Assembly: GCA_964473365.1 (NCBI GenBank)
Contig: CAYYOV010000011.1
Location: forward strand, 25,249-89,248
Source of the DNA: 2-02-FULL-55-14 sp964473365
GTDB taxonomy: Bacteria; Bacteroidota; Ignavibacteria; UBA10030
DNA length: 64,000 nucleotides
Direction of reading: 5' to 3'
Positions 42,886-52,695 of the stretch are shown piece after piece (the stretch's first letter is position 1; the number at the start of each line of letters is the position of its first letter). A program made the position numbers and the translations under genes. The notes beneath the pieces were generated by a model. It was not told the origin of the DNA, made no database searches, and was given only the letters and a program-made list of their open reading frames with translations.

Positions 42886-45800
42886 GTGATCCGCATCGCA
42901 TTCCTCATCGACCCCGCCCGCCCGCTGACGGATGAAGAGTCCGCAGCGTGGCGTTTCATTTCGGTCGCGAAAGATCTGCGTGCCAAACGCATCCGCTTCG
43001 ACCGTCTGCCGGGGACCGATGAACTTCGCCGCTCATATGATATCCTCTGGTGGCATTCGGACCACGGGTCCGACCTCCCCGCTTCTGCACTGACCGACCG
43101 CACCGTCAAGACCGTCCGGGCATACGTTGAACGCGGCGGAGCACTGCTCCTTTCGTTGCTTCCAACCTCCTTCACTGTTCCGCTGGGCTTTGAGACGGCC
43201 GCGCCTGATCGTCGCTCGACTGAAGCCTGGTCCGAGGAAAGCTGGGCCGGTGGGTATCCGGACATCCGCGGATTCGCCCCGTTCCTGCAACACCCGCTCT
43301 TCCAGGACATGACCGGAGGCGCGTACACGTGGATGCCGACGAAGGGATCTCCGGCGGCATTCTCCTACTACGGTGAAGGACTTCCGGCCAACGCAAGCGT
43401 GCTGGCCGTTGAACGCCAGTATATCAAGGTGATCCCTGAGCGCAGGCTGATCTGGGAACACACTCCTGGGCGCGGCCGCATCCTCTCGATCGGTGCATAT
43501 CTCCAATTCACCGAACGTCAACCGCGCGTCCGGCGACCGCTCGAGCATCTTGTCAGCAACGTCTTCTCGTATCTCACGCAATCCCGACGACGCGCGGGTC
43601 GCACGGGCGTCTGGCGCTTTGACCGACGGGACCCAGTCATCGGCGAACGTACTTCACGGCCCGTGAGCGCCTCGCGGCCTGCCGCCTGGCCAGCAGTCGA
43701 TCCGGGACCGGCGATCCGGCGAGAACCGCACGAGATCGACCTCGGGCATGCCGTTGACCTGGCGGGAGAACGGTGCGTCTTCCTTGGGCATGAACGAACG
43801 GGCCTGCGAGAGGTCTGGTGCCATCCGGTCCGGATCCTGAAGGACCTCCGGACGTCCTTCATCGTGAACGGTGGACCGGTCCAAGCCGCCATCGACCTGC
43901 CGGTCACCGTTGACGTCTCAGCCTCCGCCGTCACGCGAACATTTCACGCCGGTGAAGCGGTCATCGAAGAAACGACCGTCGTCGACCCGAACGCGCCCGG
44001 GGGGCTCGTGCGGTACCGGATCGGTGCTGCTTCTGAGGTCCGCATCGTGCTCGATGCCGAGATCGATCTGCGTCTGATGTGGCCGCTGGACGAACGAGCG
44101 ACCGGTCCGCTTCACGCATCCTGGGACCTCGGGCTGCACGCGGCGGTCGTGGCCACAACCTCCGGCGAATTCTCGTCAATCGTGGGGTCAAATGTGACGC
44201 CCGAAGCGAGGGCTCTGGCAGCGTGCCAAACGTTGGAGTATCGGGATGGACGTTGGATCCCCGAGGGAGCATCCGATCGGTCAGTACGGATCGGTTTGAC
44301 GTTGCGGTGGTCCCCCGGAGATCCGGACGTCATCCTGACCTTCGCCGGTTCTGGAACGCGCGAACGGGAATCAGAGCTGACCTACCGCGAGCTCCGCAAG
44401 GGACCGTCGACGGTCATGCGCCGCCGGCTTGACCGGACCGCAGACCTGTTTCAGCGACACGTCATGATCGAATCGCCCGACCCGGCGTTCAACGAATGGT
44501 ACCGCTGGGCCGTTCATGGCACGGACCGGTTCTTCCTGGATACACCCGGACTTGGCGGGTCGTACGTCGCGGGATATGGAACGGTGGAAAAAGGATGGAA
44601 TGGCGGGCACGCGATCAGTGGAAGGCCCGGATATGCGTGGTACTTCGGACGCGACGCCGTCTGGACCGCCTTTGCGGCGCTGGCGGGAGGTCGTCATGAG
44701 CGTGTCAAAGCGGTCGTGGAATTCCTCGGACGTCACCAGGACCTGAGCGGCAAGATCCTCCACGAACTGACGACGAGCGGCTACGCTCACTACGATGCCG
44801 CTGATTCGACGCCATTGTACGCGATCCTCTTCGGCCGGTACGTGCGTGCATCGGGCCATGTCTCGTTCGCCAGGCGCGAGTTCGCGCGGCTTGAAAAGGC
44901 CATGGCATTCCTCTTCAGCACCGACACCGACGGCGACGGGCTGATCGAGAACACGAACGTCGGACACGGATGGGTTGAAGGCGGAGGGCTCTTCCCCGTT
45001 CACACGGAACACTACCTCGCATGCTGTTGGGCCGAAGCGCTGCGCGAAGCAGCCGCGGTCGCAGATATGGTGGGACGAACCTCGCTCGCACGGACGTGGT
45101 CAAAGGCCGCGGCCTCCGTTCGAGCGATGATCGAGCACGATTTCTGGAATGCCGAGGAGGGCACGATCCGTTTTGCGAAGATGGCCGACGGCACGTGGCG
45201 CAACGAGCGTACCGTCCTCGCGGCAGTGGGACTCGGATTCGGGATCGGATCACGCGAGCAAGCGTCCTCGCACCTGCGGCATCTTGCCGGTCCGGCTTTC
45301 ACGGCCGATTGGGGCGTCCGGATCATCGAACGTACCAACCCAATGTTCAATCCGGTTGGGTATCATACCGGCAGCGTCTGGCCGCTCTTTACTGGCTGGA
45401 CGGCGCTGGCAGAATTCCGGCATGATCGTCCGGCACAAGGATTTCAGCACACACTCTCCACGATGCGCACCACTACGGTATTCTCCGCCGGCGCTGTCGA
45501 GGAGGTCTTCCACGGGACAGCGTTGAAGCCTTCGGGTGTGTGCCCGCGGCAAGCATGGTCCGAATCGATGATCCTGCAACCGTTACTCGAAGGAATGCTC
45601 GGGATCGACGCGGACGGCGGGCATCACAGCCTTTCGCTCCGGCCATGGTTCCCGGCAAACTGGTCCGGGGTGACGGTGCAGCATATCCGAGTGGGGACGA
45701 GCACCGTCGCATTCACATTGGAGCGGAGCGATGGCTTGACGACGCTGGAGTTCTCGCTGGAGGGGCGCTCGGCCGTCGACATCCGGCTGGCATTGCGATT

Positions 45801-46224
45801 CCCGCTCGGCACGTATCTCGATCGCGTCATGGTCGGACGCAAACGTATCGCCGTCGAGTCCTTGCTGGCGCAGTTCGGAGACGCTCCGACTGTCGGATTC
45901 CGGCTGACCTCGACGCAGCGGATCGAGTATCATCACCGGGGAGGCATTGGAGTCCTGCCGGATGTCTCGCCGTTGAGCTCCGGGTCGGCCTCTCTCCGAC
46001 CTTTGGTCGTCGAAGAACAGTTCATTGAGGGAGCATACGTTCTGGACGTCGCTTTTCCGATCGAGTCGCCGTCGGGTCCTTCCGGAACGCTCACGGTGTG
46101 GCATGCCGAGCGCCCTCAAGCGATCTCCGGCGCCGACGCGATCGAACGCGGGGAGCACCGTACTGTTTTGGCTGTGCATCCGCCACCCCCCGGAACGGCA
46201 AGTACACAGGTGCAGATCAGGTAG
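42886..46224 (+). CDS. Large glycoside hydrolase with N-terminal ThuA/GATase-like domain
   Basis: This 1112-residue protein starts at GTG 42886, because an upstream ATG is out of frame. The first ~215 residues look like a class I glutamine-amidotransferase-like/ThuA fold (DILWWHSDHGSDLP, VRAYVERGGALLLSLLP, LIWEHTPGRGRILSIGAYLQ). A beta domain follows, then an (alpha/alpha)6 barrel with GRPGYAWYFGRDAVWTAFA, DTDGDGLIENTNVGHGW, GYHTGSVWPLFTGWTAL and PRQAWSESMILQPLLEG, as in GH15/amylo-glucosidase-like enzymes. No signal peptide is visible. It ends the sugar cluster before a shared terminator. Confidence 0.88.
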   Translation: MIRIAFLIDPARPLTDEESAAWRFISVAKDLRAKRIRFDRLPGTDELRRSYDILWWHSDHGSDLPASALTDRTVKTVRAYVERGGALLLSLLPTSFTVPLGFETAAPDRRSTEAWSEESWAGGYPDIRGFAPFLQHPLFQDMTGGAYTWMPTKGSPAAFSYYGEGLPANASVLAVERQYIKVIPERRLIWEHTPGRGRILSIGAYLQFTERQPRVRRPLEHLVSNVFSYLTQSRRRAGRTGVWRFDRRDPVIGERTSRPVSASRPAAWPAVDPGPAIRREPHEIDLGHAVDLAGERCVFLGHERTGLREVWCHPVRILKDLRTSFIVNGGPVQAAIDLPVTVDVSASAVTRTFHAGEAVIEETTVVDPNAPGGLVRYRIGAASEVRIVLDAEIDLRLMWPLDERATGPLHASWDLGLHAAVVATTSGEFSSIVGSNVTPEARALAACQTLEYRDGRWIPEGASDRSVRIGLTLRWSPGDPDVILTFAGSGTRERESELTYRELRKGPSTVMRRRLDRTADLFQRHVMIESPDPAFNEWYRWAVHGTDRFFLDTPGLGGSYVAGYGTVEKGWNGGHAISGRPGYAWYFGRDAVWTAFAALAGGRHERVKAVVEFLGRHQDLSGKILHELTTSGYAHYDAADSTPLYAILFGRYVRASGHVSFARREFARLEKAMAFLFSTDTDGDGLIENTNVGHGWVEGGGLFPVHTEHYLACCWAEALREAAAVADMVGRTSLARTWSKAAASVRAMIEHDFWNAEEGTIRFAKMADGTWRNERTVLAAVGLGFGIGSREQASSHLRHLAGPAFTADWGVRIIERTNPMFNPVGYHTGSVWPLFTGWTALAEFRHDRPAQGFQHTLSTMRTTTVFSAGAVEEVFHGTALKPSGVCPRQAWSESMILQPLLEGMLGIDADGGHHSLSLRPWFPANWSGVTVQHIRVGTSTVAFTLERSDGLTTLEFSLEGRSAVDIRLALRFPLGTYLDRVMVGRKRIAVESLLAQFGDAPTVGFRLTSTQRIEYHHRGGIGVLPDVSPLSSGSASLRPLVVEEQFIEGAYVLDVAFPIESPSGPSGTLTVWHAERPQAISGADAIERGEHRTVLAVHPPPPGTASTQVQIR

Positions 46225-46232
46225 GACACGAA

Positions 46233-46262
46233 AAAGCCCCCCGGACGAATCCGAGGGGCTTT
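46233..46262. terminator. Bidirectional terminator between convergent genes
   Basis: AAAGCCCCCCGGA pairs with TCCGAGGGGCTTT (one mismatch) around CGAA. A-tract on the left and T-rich right side allow termination from both strands. It lies between the plus-strand hydrolase and the minus-strand metalloprotease. Confidence 0.88.
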
Positions 46263-46288
46263 CTCATTCAAATGCAGGGCCGGCAGGC

Positions 46289-48742
46289 CTAGTCCTTCGT
46301 GTCGAGGATGTCCTTGATCTGCAGCCGGGCATCCTCCAGGTGGGCGCGGGTCTCTCGGTCGGCTGCCTTGCGAAGTGCGCGAGCGATCGCCGCGTCCAGA
46401 TCGGTCAACTCGAGCCGGAGCAATGCGCGCGCCTCGCCCGGGAGCGGTGTCGGGGGAGGGAACGAGAAGCCCGACGGCAGGTTGGACGGTGGCGAGAATG
46501 GCGGGGGGTTCAGTTTCGCCCCGATCATGTCGATGTGCATGCGTTGCAGGTTCCGGCGGAAGACATCCGGGGCAACCTTGACCGCGTTCAATTCCGTCCA
46601 TACGGCGTCACGAAGGTCGAGGAGCATCTCGCTGAGCGCGTACGGCCGTGACTTCGGCGGAACGGCCGACGTGTTCACAAGCCGCGAAAGACGGTCGTTG
46701 TTCAAAAGAATATTCAGAAGACTTCGGTGGTTCGACGCCACCCGATCCACCGAACCGGTCGGTTCTATGAGGACGAGGATCTCCGGAGCCAGGAAATCGG
46801 TCGGCGTGGAGAAGCCCTCCTTCTTCAGGAACGCCATCGCTTCCCTCTGCTTGGCACGGTCAACGGGCGTGTGGACCTGGCCGGATTGCCCGGCGACCTT
46901 CGCCGTTCGGATCACACCGCCAACAACGTTGGCGACATGGCCAAGCTCCCGGTTCCGCTGTCCCCACACCTCTCCGTAGATCTCCCGCAACGTGCTATAG
47001 TCCTTCCCGTCCGTCGTCGTTGCCGGGATCAATTTCTTCATGATGGCCCGCAGGTTCTTCAGGCCGTAGGTCGTGGCTTTGACCGGGTCGTCGCCCAGGT
47101 CCTCCGTTTGAACGGTTGGATCGTTGGGGTCTGACACCCCGAAGCGCAGGTACGGCTCCGTTTCCTGGCGCGCCGCGATCGCGTTGAGCGCCTCTCGTTC
47201 GTCGTCGGGAGTTTTCGCATCGAAGAACGGTCGATACCCCCACTCAGTGGCGAACAGGTCATACGGTCCGATCTTGGGGATCAATGCGGCACCGTCGCCC
47301 GGTTGCGCGACATAGTTGAATCGACCGTAATCCATAATCGAGGCCTCGTCGCCGTATTTCTCCGTGAACGTCCTGCTACGGAGGCTATCCACGGGGAAGA
47401 ATGAGGAGGACTTCCAGTTGTGCGGGAATCCAAGCGAATGCCCGACCTCGTGGGCGGCGATGTAGCGCAAGAGCTCGCCCATGAGCGCGTCGGGGAGGGG
47501 CAGCTTCGCCGCCTGTGGATCGACGTTGCCCGCCTGCACGAAGTACCAGTTGCGCGCCAGGTTCATCACGTTATGGAAGAACCCGATGTCCGCGTCGAGG
47601 ATCTCTCCGCTGCGTGGGTCGGGAATGTGCGGACCGTACGCATTCTCGATCTCCGACGGCAGCCACCGGATCGTCGAGTATCGCGCGTCCTCAGACGACC
47701 ATTCCGGGTCTTGCTCTTTGGTCGGAGCAATGATACCTACAATGGCCTTCCGGAATCCGGCCTTCTCGAACGCCACCTGCCAATCTTCCACGCCCTGCTT
47801 CAGATATCCACGCCACTTCTCTGGAACGCCCCGGTCGATGAAGAACGTGATCGGTTTGATCGGTTCGCTGAGACCGCCACGCTTGATCGCATCGGGGTCC
47901 TTCGGTTCCAACCGCCACCGTGAGATGAACCGGCGCACTTCAGCCCGCTGTGCATCGTATCCATAGTCGTATTGCTGCACACCGAAGAACCCGACGCGCT
48001 CGTCGGCCAATCGCGGCATCATGGGCTTTTCGGGCAGGAGCACCATCGAATGGTGGAACGTCATCGTCACCGTGGAGAGTGAGGCATCTTGTGGAACCTG
48101 CCCAGCGTCGTACGTCAGCGTTGCCTCAGTCTCGATATTCGTCGGATACGACCGCGAGAATTCGACGAAGGACCGCTTGGGGTCAAGGCGACGGATCTTG
48201 AGGTTGTCGCGCTGCGAACGTCCGAACCCAAGCTCCGCCACGTCGGAAGTGAACAGGTCGGTCACATCGATGACGACCGCGGTCGAGTCCGTGTTGTAGG
48301 CCTGCGGATCAAAGGCCATCAGGATGGGAAGATTGTTCGCCTTTTCGACGGAGTAGGCGATCGGGAGAGAATCGGCCGCAACGGAGACATAGGATCGCGA
48401 CCGGAGCATAATGCGGTCATCGATGCGGTCCCAGGTCACCACGCGACGCGCTACTCCATCACCGCCATACCCGAGGCCGCCTTGCGTGCGGGCCTGTGTT
48501 GAGACCAGGATCATCTCGGCTCCCAGTCGCGAGAAGGGAACCTCGAAGTACAGCTTCGACTTGATACGATGGACGACGAAGAGGCCGGAGTCGGACTTCG
48601 CCTCTTTGGTAATGACCTCGTCATACTTCTTCGGTCCGGTCTTGGCGGGTGATGCGGGCGCACCGCCGGCCGGAGGGGTTTGAGCAGCGACGATCGACAA
48701 CGACAACGCCATCAGAAGGGCTACTGAAAGGACGCGGAACAT
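46289..48742 (-). CDS. Secreted zinc metalloprotease (DUF5117/DUF4953 family)
   Basis: This 817-residue protein has a signal peptide (LSVALLMALSLSIVAAQ). The start ATG at 48742 follows GGAGGCC. The catalytic site is HEVGHSLGFPHNW (HExxHxxGxxH), with a Met-turn SIMDYGRF about 40 residues later, as in metzincins. The N-terminal half (KKYDEVITKEAKSDSGLFVVH) and the region around GKDYSTLREIYGEVW are typical of the large metalloproteases common in Bacteroidota and related phyla. There is no T9SS sorting domain, so export may stop at the periplasm. It stands alone, divergent from the aminotransferase gene. Confidence 0.92.
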   Translation of the reverse strand: MFRVLSVALLMALSLSIVAAQTPPAGGAPASPAKTGPKKYDEVITKEAKSDSGLFVVHRIKSKLYFEVPFSRLGAEMILVSTQARTQGGLGYGGDGVARRVVTWDRIDDRIMLRSRSYVSVAADSLPIAYSVEKANNLPILMAFDPQAYNTDSTAVVIDVTDLFTSDVAELGFGRSQRDNLKIRRLDPKRSFVEFSRSYPTNIETEATLTYDAGQVPQDASLSTVTMTFHHSMVLLPEKPMMPRLADERVGFFGVQQYDYGYDAQRAEVRRFISRWRLEPKDPDAIKRGGLSEPIKPITFFIDRGVPEKWRGYLKQGVEDWQVAFEKAGFRKAIVGIIAPTKEQDPEWSSEDARYSTIRWLPSEIENAYGPHIPDPRSGEILDADIGFFHNVMNLARNWYFVQAGNVDPQAAKLPLPDALMGELLRYIAAHEVGHSLGFPHNWKSSSFFPVDSLRSRTFTEKYGDEASIMDYGRFNYVAQPGDGAALIPKIGPYDLFATEWGYRPFFDAKTPDDEREALNAIAARQETEPYLRFGVSDPNDPTVQTEDLGDDPVKATTYGLKNLRAIMKKLIPATTTDGKDYSTLREIYGEVWGQRNRELGHVANVVGGVIRTAKVAGQSGQVHTPVDRAKQREAMAFLKKEGFSTPTDFLAPEILVLIEPTGSVDRVASNHRSLLNILLNNDRLSRLVNTSAVPPKSRPYALSEMLLDLRDAVWTELNAVKVAPDVFRRNLQRMHIDMIGAKLNPPPFSPPSNLPSGFSFPPPTPLPGEARALLRLELTDLDAAIARALRKAADRETRAHLEDARLQIKDILDTKD

Positions 48743-48998
48743 AAAGAGGCCTCCGAGGATGTCGAGAAAAAGGTCAGAAACGATACTGGAAAACGGATGG
48801 AAAGGCAACGCATCGAGAGGACCGAAATCTCACAATTGCGCATGCAGACCGACAGCCGTGCCGCGAAGATCTGATCGCACATCGGGCCCGCCCCCGATGA
48901 CCCTTCCCCAGCGCGGCCTGCTGCTCGTTTCTGCGCCAAGGACATTGGTTGACTTTGAAACGACGATTCCCGAATTACGATCCATACCCGATTCCGCC

Positions 48999-50135
48999 AT
49001 GGACCTCTCTTCGTACCGTTCTCTCTTCCCCTACATCGGTCAGGGGATGATCTATTTCAACCATGCCGCGACCAGTCCCCTCTCGACGCGCGTTGTCGAA
49101 GCCATGCAACGACATCTCGATGCGCGGAGTGCGGGAGCGATCGACACGTACTTCACCGACCTGAAAGTGATCGAAGGCCTACGGACGTCGATCGCCAGTT
49201 TGATCAATGCTCCATCGCCCGATCGGATCGCGCTCGTCGGGAACACCTCTGATGCCCTGAACGTGATCGCATCGGCGTATCCATGGCGGTCCGGGGACCG
49301 GGTGTTGCTGAACGACCTCGAATTCCCAGCGAACGTATATCCATACCTGAACGTCCGCGCCCGGGGCGTTTCGGTCGACACGCTTGCGTGTCCGGATGGC
49401 CGCGTGACCCCGGAGCACATTGAACGCGCTCTGACGGCCTCTACCCGCATCGTTGCCCTCAGCGCCGTCCAATTCCTCACCGGCTACAGGGCCGACCTGG
49501 CGGCCATCGGATCGCTCTGCCGATCGCGGAACATCCGCCTGATCGTCGACGGCATCCAGGCCGTCGGTGCTATTCCGACCGACGTCCAGTCGATGGGGAT
49601 CGACGCACTCGCCTGCGGCGCGCAGAAGTGGCTGATGTCGCCGCACGGCACGGGGTTCTTGTATCTGTCGGAGGAGCTGCAGGGAATGCTGCACCAGCAA
49701 TACCTCGGCTGGTTGTCGGTCGCCGACCCATGGAATTTTCGGGACCACGAACAACCGCTCGCGGAAGCTGCGCGGCGTTTTGAAGGCGGGACGTTGAATT
49801 ATCCAGGATTGATGGGAATGCGCGCGGCCGTTGACACGCTTCTGGAGGCGGGGAGCGGTGCGATTGAACGGCAGGTCCGACTGCTCACGGATCGGATCGT
49901 CGAGCATCTCCGTTCGATCGACGGATGGACGATCGTGACGCCTCTCGAGCCGGAGGCGCGTTCGGGCATCATCACGGCACGTCCGGCTCCGACCGACGAG
50001 GCCAAACAATGGTTCGAGCGCTTGCTGGCTCGCCGCGTCACCATCTCGCTGCGAGAGGGACTTCTGCGCTTCTCACCCCACTTCTACAACACACTCGCGG
50101 ATGTCGATGACGTGTTCCAGCGTCTGCGGTCGTAG
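48999..50135 (+). CDS. Class V aminotransferase (cysteine desulfurase-like)
   Basis: This 378-residue PLP enzyme starts at ATG 48999 (MDLSSYRSLFPYIGQGMIYF). The family fold is clear from YFNHAATSPLSTRVVEAM, NTSDALNVIA, IRLIVDGIQAVGAIPTDV (Asp binding the PLP ring nitrogen) and the PLP-lysine block ACGAQKWLMSPHGTGFLY, then FEGGTLNYPGLMG. It belongs to the isopenicillin-N-epimerase-like/CsdA-like group rather than IscS, since the Cys-loop is absent. The substrate is unknown. It is followed, on the other strand, by a response-regulator gene. Confidence 0.9.
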   Translation: MDLSSYRSLFPYIGQGMIYFNHAATSPLSTRVVEAMQRHLDARSAGAIDTYFTDLKVIEGLRTSIASLINAPSPDRIALVGNTSDALNVIASAYPWRSGDRVLLNDLEFPANVYPYLNVRARGVSVDTLACPDGRVTPEHIERALTASTRIVALSAVQFLTGYRADLAAIGSLCRSRNIRLIVDGIQAVGAIPTDVQSMGIDALACGAQKWLMSPHGTGFLYLSEELQGMLHQQYLGWLSVADPWNFRDHEQPLAEAARRFEGGTLNYPGLMGMRAAVDTLLEAGSGAIERQVRLLTDRIVEHLRSIDGWTIVTPLEPEARSGIITARPAPTDEAKQWFERLLARRVTISLREGLLRFSPHFYNTLADVDDVFQRLRS

Positions 50136-50148
50136 TCCGCGCGCAACG

Positions 50149-50934
50149 TCAAAGGGGCTTCTTCTGAGCTTCGGCTTCCCTCGTTCTCGACCGCTGTTCA
50201 TCTAGCGCTTTCACCGTACGTTCCAGCTCCGCCCGCAGGTCCACCGATCGCTTGTCGACGTCGTGCAATTTTGTGACGGTCTGGTTCAGTTGCACCAGAG
50301 CACTTACCGCTGCTTCCATCGCTCGCCCGCTGTATTCGATGTCGTCCAGCAGCTGATTCAGGTCGCGATCTTGGGCGAGTTTTGTGCGGGCCGATCCCTT
50401 CCGGTACATCCCGACGCGCAGAACGATGTGGGCCAGATCATCGTTGATCCGTTGTACGAACGCACGTATCGTATCTTGAAAGACCTTGACGGCCATTTCC
50501 TCCTTTTCGTGCAGGAGCTTCTCGGCCTCCATCTCACGGTTGGCCCTCCGAAGGACAAACCGTTCGTACGCATTGTTGATCACGATGGGGAGATAGTCCA
50601 GGTCGACGTGCGTCTTGTTGATGTAATCGAACGCTCCGAGCTTCATCGCCTCCACCACAACATCTTCCGTCCCCTTCCCCGACATGACGATGACCGGTGT
50701 GTCCATCGATTGCGCTTGCGCCCAGCGAAGGAATTCGATCCCTGACGCGCCTGGCAAGATGTAGTCCAGGAAGATGATGTCGGCCGGCTCCCGGGAGATT
50801 TCTCTTTTGGCAGCCTCCACGGATGTTGCGATCCTGGTCGTGTGCTGGTACCGCTGGGAAAGAAAGGCCGACAGCGGCTCGATGAAGTCGGGTTCATCAT
50901 CAATGAACAACAGCCGCAGGTTGCGCAGGAACAT
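50149..50934 (-). CDS. Response regulator with C-terminal coiled coil
   Basis: This 261-residue protein has an N-terminal receiver with FIDDEPDF (acidic pair) and the phospho-acceptor near Asp57 in DIIFLDYILPG, plus VIVMSGKGTED. The rest has no DNA-binding or enzyme domain: about 140 residues of helix and coiled coil (REMEAEKLLHEKEEMAVKVF ... DLRAELERTVKALDEQ). The start ATG at 50934 was chosen because the receiver begins there and GAGG lies upstream. It could act by protein-protein contact. The gene is divergent from the asparaginase-like gene. Confidence 0.85.
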   Translation of the reverse strand: MFLRNLRLLFIDDEPDFIEPLSAFLSQRYQHTTRIATSVEAAKREISREPADIIFLDYILPGASGIEFLRWAQAQSMDTPVIVMSGKGTEDVVVEAMKLGAFDYINKTHVDLDYLPIVINNAYERFVLRRANREMEAEKLLHEKEEMAVKVFQDTIRAFVQRINDDLAHIVLRVGMYRKGSARTKLAQDRDLNQLLDDIEYSGRAMEAAVSALVQLNQTVTKLHDVDKRSVDLRAELERTVKALDEQRSRTREAEAQKKPL

Positions 50935-51075
50935 GGTAGACCTCGGATCAAGAATGGAACAGAGCGTCGAACGACCCACACGGTGCAATGCTAACGACAA
51001 AAACGGACACATGAAAACGACGATTGCAGGAGAAACGACGAACGGCTAGATTGAAGCACCCAGAGGAGTTCGCAC

Positions 51076-51561
51076 ATGGCGATCATGATCTTTGTGACGG
51101 GCGGTACGTTCGACAAGGAATACAATGAGCTCAGCGGGCAGTTGTTCTTCAAGGATACCCATGTACATGAGATGCTAGACCTGGGACGCTGCCATGTGGA
51201 GACGGAGGTCCGCACGCTCATGCTCGTCGATAGCCTGGAAATGTCCGACGACGACCGGCAGATCGTACTCGAACATTGCCGAAAGGCCAAAGAAGACCGC
51301 ATCATCGTTACGCACGGCACCGACACGATGGAAGTGACCGCGCGGACGCTCGGCGCTGCCGGACTTTCGAAGACGATCGTCGTCACCGGTGCGATGATCC
51401 CGTACAAGTTCGGGTCGTCCGACGGGCTCTTCAACCTCGGAAGCGCGATGGCGTTCGTGCAGTCGCTCCCCCACGGCGTGTATGTCGCCATGAACGGCCG
51501 GTATTTCCGGTGGGATCGATGCAGAAAGAACCGTCAGACCGGAGTCTTTGAAGAAGGTTGA
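51076..51561 (+). CDS. Single-domain asparaginase-like protein
   Basis: This 161-residue protein resembles only the N-terminal domain of type I/II L-asparaginase. The first catalytic threonine is in FVTGGTFDKEY and the second motif is VTHGTDTMEVTARTL, with the following TIVVTGAMIPYKFGSSDG. The C-terminal domain of full-length enzymes (about 330 residues) is absent, and the C-terminus is a short basic tail, so activity is uncertain. One-domain versions occur in many bacteria. AGAGGAG precedes the ATG. Confidence 0.85.
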   Translation: MAIMIFVTGGTFDKEYNELSGQLFFKDTHVHEMLDLGRCHVETEVRTLMLVDSLEMSDDDRQIVLEHCRKAKEDRIIVTHGTDTMEVTARTLGAAGLSKTIVVTGAMIPYKFGSSDGLFNLGSAMAFVQSLPHGVYVAMNGRYFRWDRCRKNRQTGVFEEG

Positions 51562-51724
51562 CCGGACGGCGTCTGCCGCCCCTCGTGATGCCCAGGGGAT
51601 TGACCCTGCACGATCGATCGGGGCAGCGAATCCGACCTCAGCTCTCACAAACGCATCACAATGATGACGCCCCACGCCATGGGATCTGGCCGGGGCGTTC
51701 CACATATCAGGGACCGCAGAGGGG

Positions 51725-52615
51725 TTACGCGCTGTTGTCGACGTCGACCACGATGTCGACGCCTCCATCGCGCCGACGTTCCACCCTCACTCCCGCCGTC
51801 GCCGCGGACGACGGTGCGAGCTGCATCATCCGTGCTGCAGTAGCAGATGTACATGCCAGTCCGACACGCAAGGTGACGCCGTCGGATCGTGTGCCGATGG
51901 CGATCGAGACTGCGCTCCCCGGTTCGGCACGGACCACTGCCGCCTCGAGGACCTGAGCCCACGCCAACGCCGCCAATTCACGGTCTCCTCGCATCTCCAC
52001 AGACGGGATGGGCTGTACGTGAAGGTCGATCCCGCGGTTGCGCGCCTTCCCCGATACTCGAGCCGTCGCGGTGGTGATCAGATCTTCGGCGGTAAAGCGG
52101 ACGACGGACCGCCCTCCCAACAGTTCTTCCGGCAGCGCAAGTCTCCATGATGCCTCAAGCACCGACAGAAGCTGTTGGTGCATCGGCGTCATGACCCCGT
52201 CTGCGGCCTGTGTCGGCGAGGGATGGGCGAGCAATCCTTCGACTCGCCGTATGGTCTCCTCCGAATCGAACGGCTTCCGCAATACATCGGGCGCCCCGAG
52301 GTCGGCCGCGCGTTGGTCGTCGGAGGTCTCGATCCCGCTGGTCATGAAGATGATGCGCGTCTCTCGTTTCAAACCCCGTGCGTGCAATTCTTCGACAAAG
52401 GTGAACCCATCCATCCCCGGCATGTTGATGTCGACCATCAAAACCTGTGGAGGGTCCTGCAGAACTTCCGTGAGCGCCTCCTCGACCGAGGTCATGGGAA
52501 TGACCGTATGCCCGCGAGGCTCCAGGATCGCGCGCAGGAGGGCAACGTGTATGGCCGTATCATCGACAATACCGATCCGGCCGGGTTGATTCGAGCGTCT
52601 TGTTGAGAGGGTCAT
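51725..52615 (-). CDS. Response regulator with degenerate kinase-ATPase-like C-terminal domain
   Basis: This 296-residue protein starts MTLSTRRSNQPGRIGIVDD. The receiver has a standard acidic pair, Asp62 in VLMVDINMPGMDG and the Lys in LRKPFDSEE. The last 170 residues resemble a histidine-kinase ATPase domain (LAALAWAQVLEAAVVRAEPG, DGVTLRVGL) but lack the N box, DxGxG and GxGLG motifs, so it should not bind ATP normally. It lies downstream of a 16-residue-repeat surface protein, after that gene's terminator, and its own start is next to that hairpin. Function unknown. Confidence 0.75.
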   Translation of the reverse strand: MTLSTRRSNQPGRIGIVDDTAIHVALLRAILEPRGHTVIPMTSVEEALTEVLQDPPQVLMVDINMPGMDGFTFVEELHARGLKRETRIIFMTSGIETSDDQRAADLGAPDVLRKPFDSEETIRRVEGLLAHPSPTQAADGVMTPMHQQLLSVLEASWRLALPEELLGGRSVVRFTAEDLITTATARVSGKARNRGIDLHVQPIPSVEMRGDRELAALAWAQVLEAAVVRAEPGSAVSIAIGTRSDGVTLRVGLACTSATAARMMQLAPSSAATAGVRVERRRDGGVDIVVDVDNSA

Positions 52616-52631
52616 GACGGCGGTAAGTAAC

Positions 52632-52659
52632 AAAAAACCTCCTTCGGAAGGAAGGAGGT
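52632..52659 (-). terminator. Intrinsic terminator of the repeat-protein gene
   Basis: On the minus strand ACCTCCTT, a seven-base loop, AAGGAGGT, then TTTTTT. It lies 37 bases after the stop of the surface repeat protein and just before the next gene's start. Confidence 0.88.
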
Positions 52660-52695
52660 CTTTGAATTCAATGACAACTTAGATGAAACTCGTTC

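Noticed and set aside
51667..51698. ACGCCCC/GGGGCGT stem between convergent asparaginase-like and regulator genes
   Set aside because: Only seven pairs, long loop and no T-tract on either strand, so not called as a terminator.
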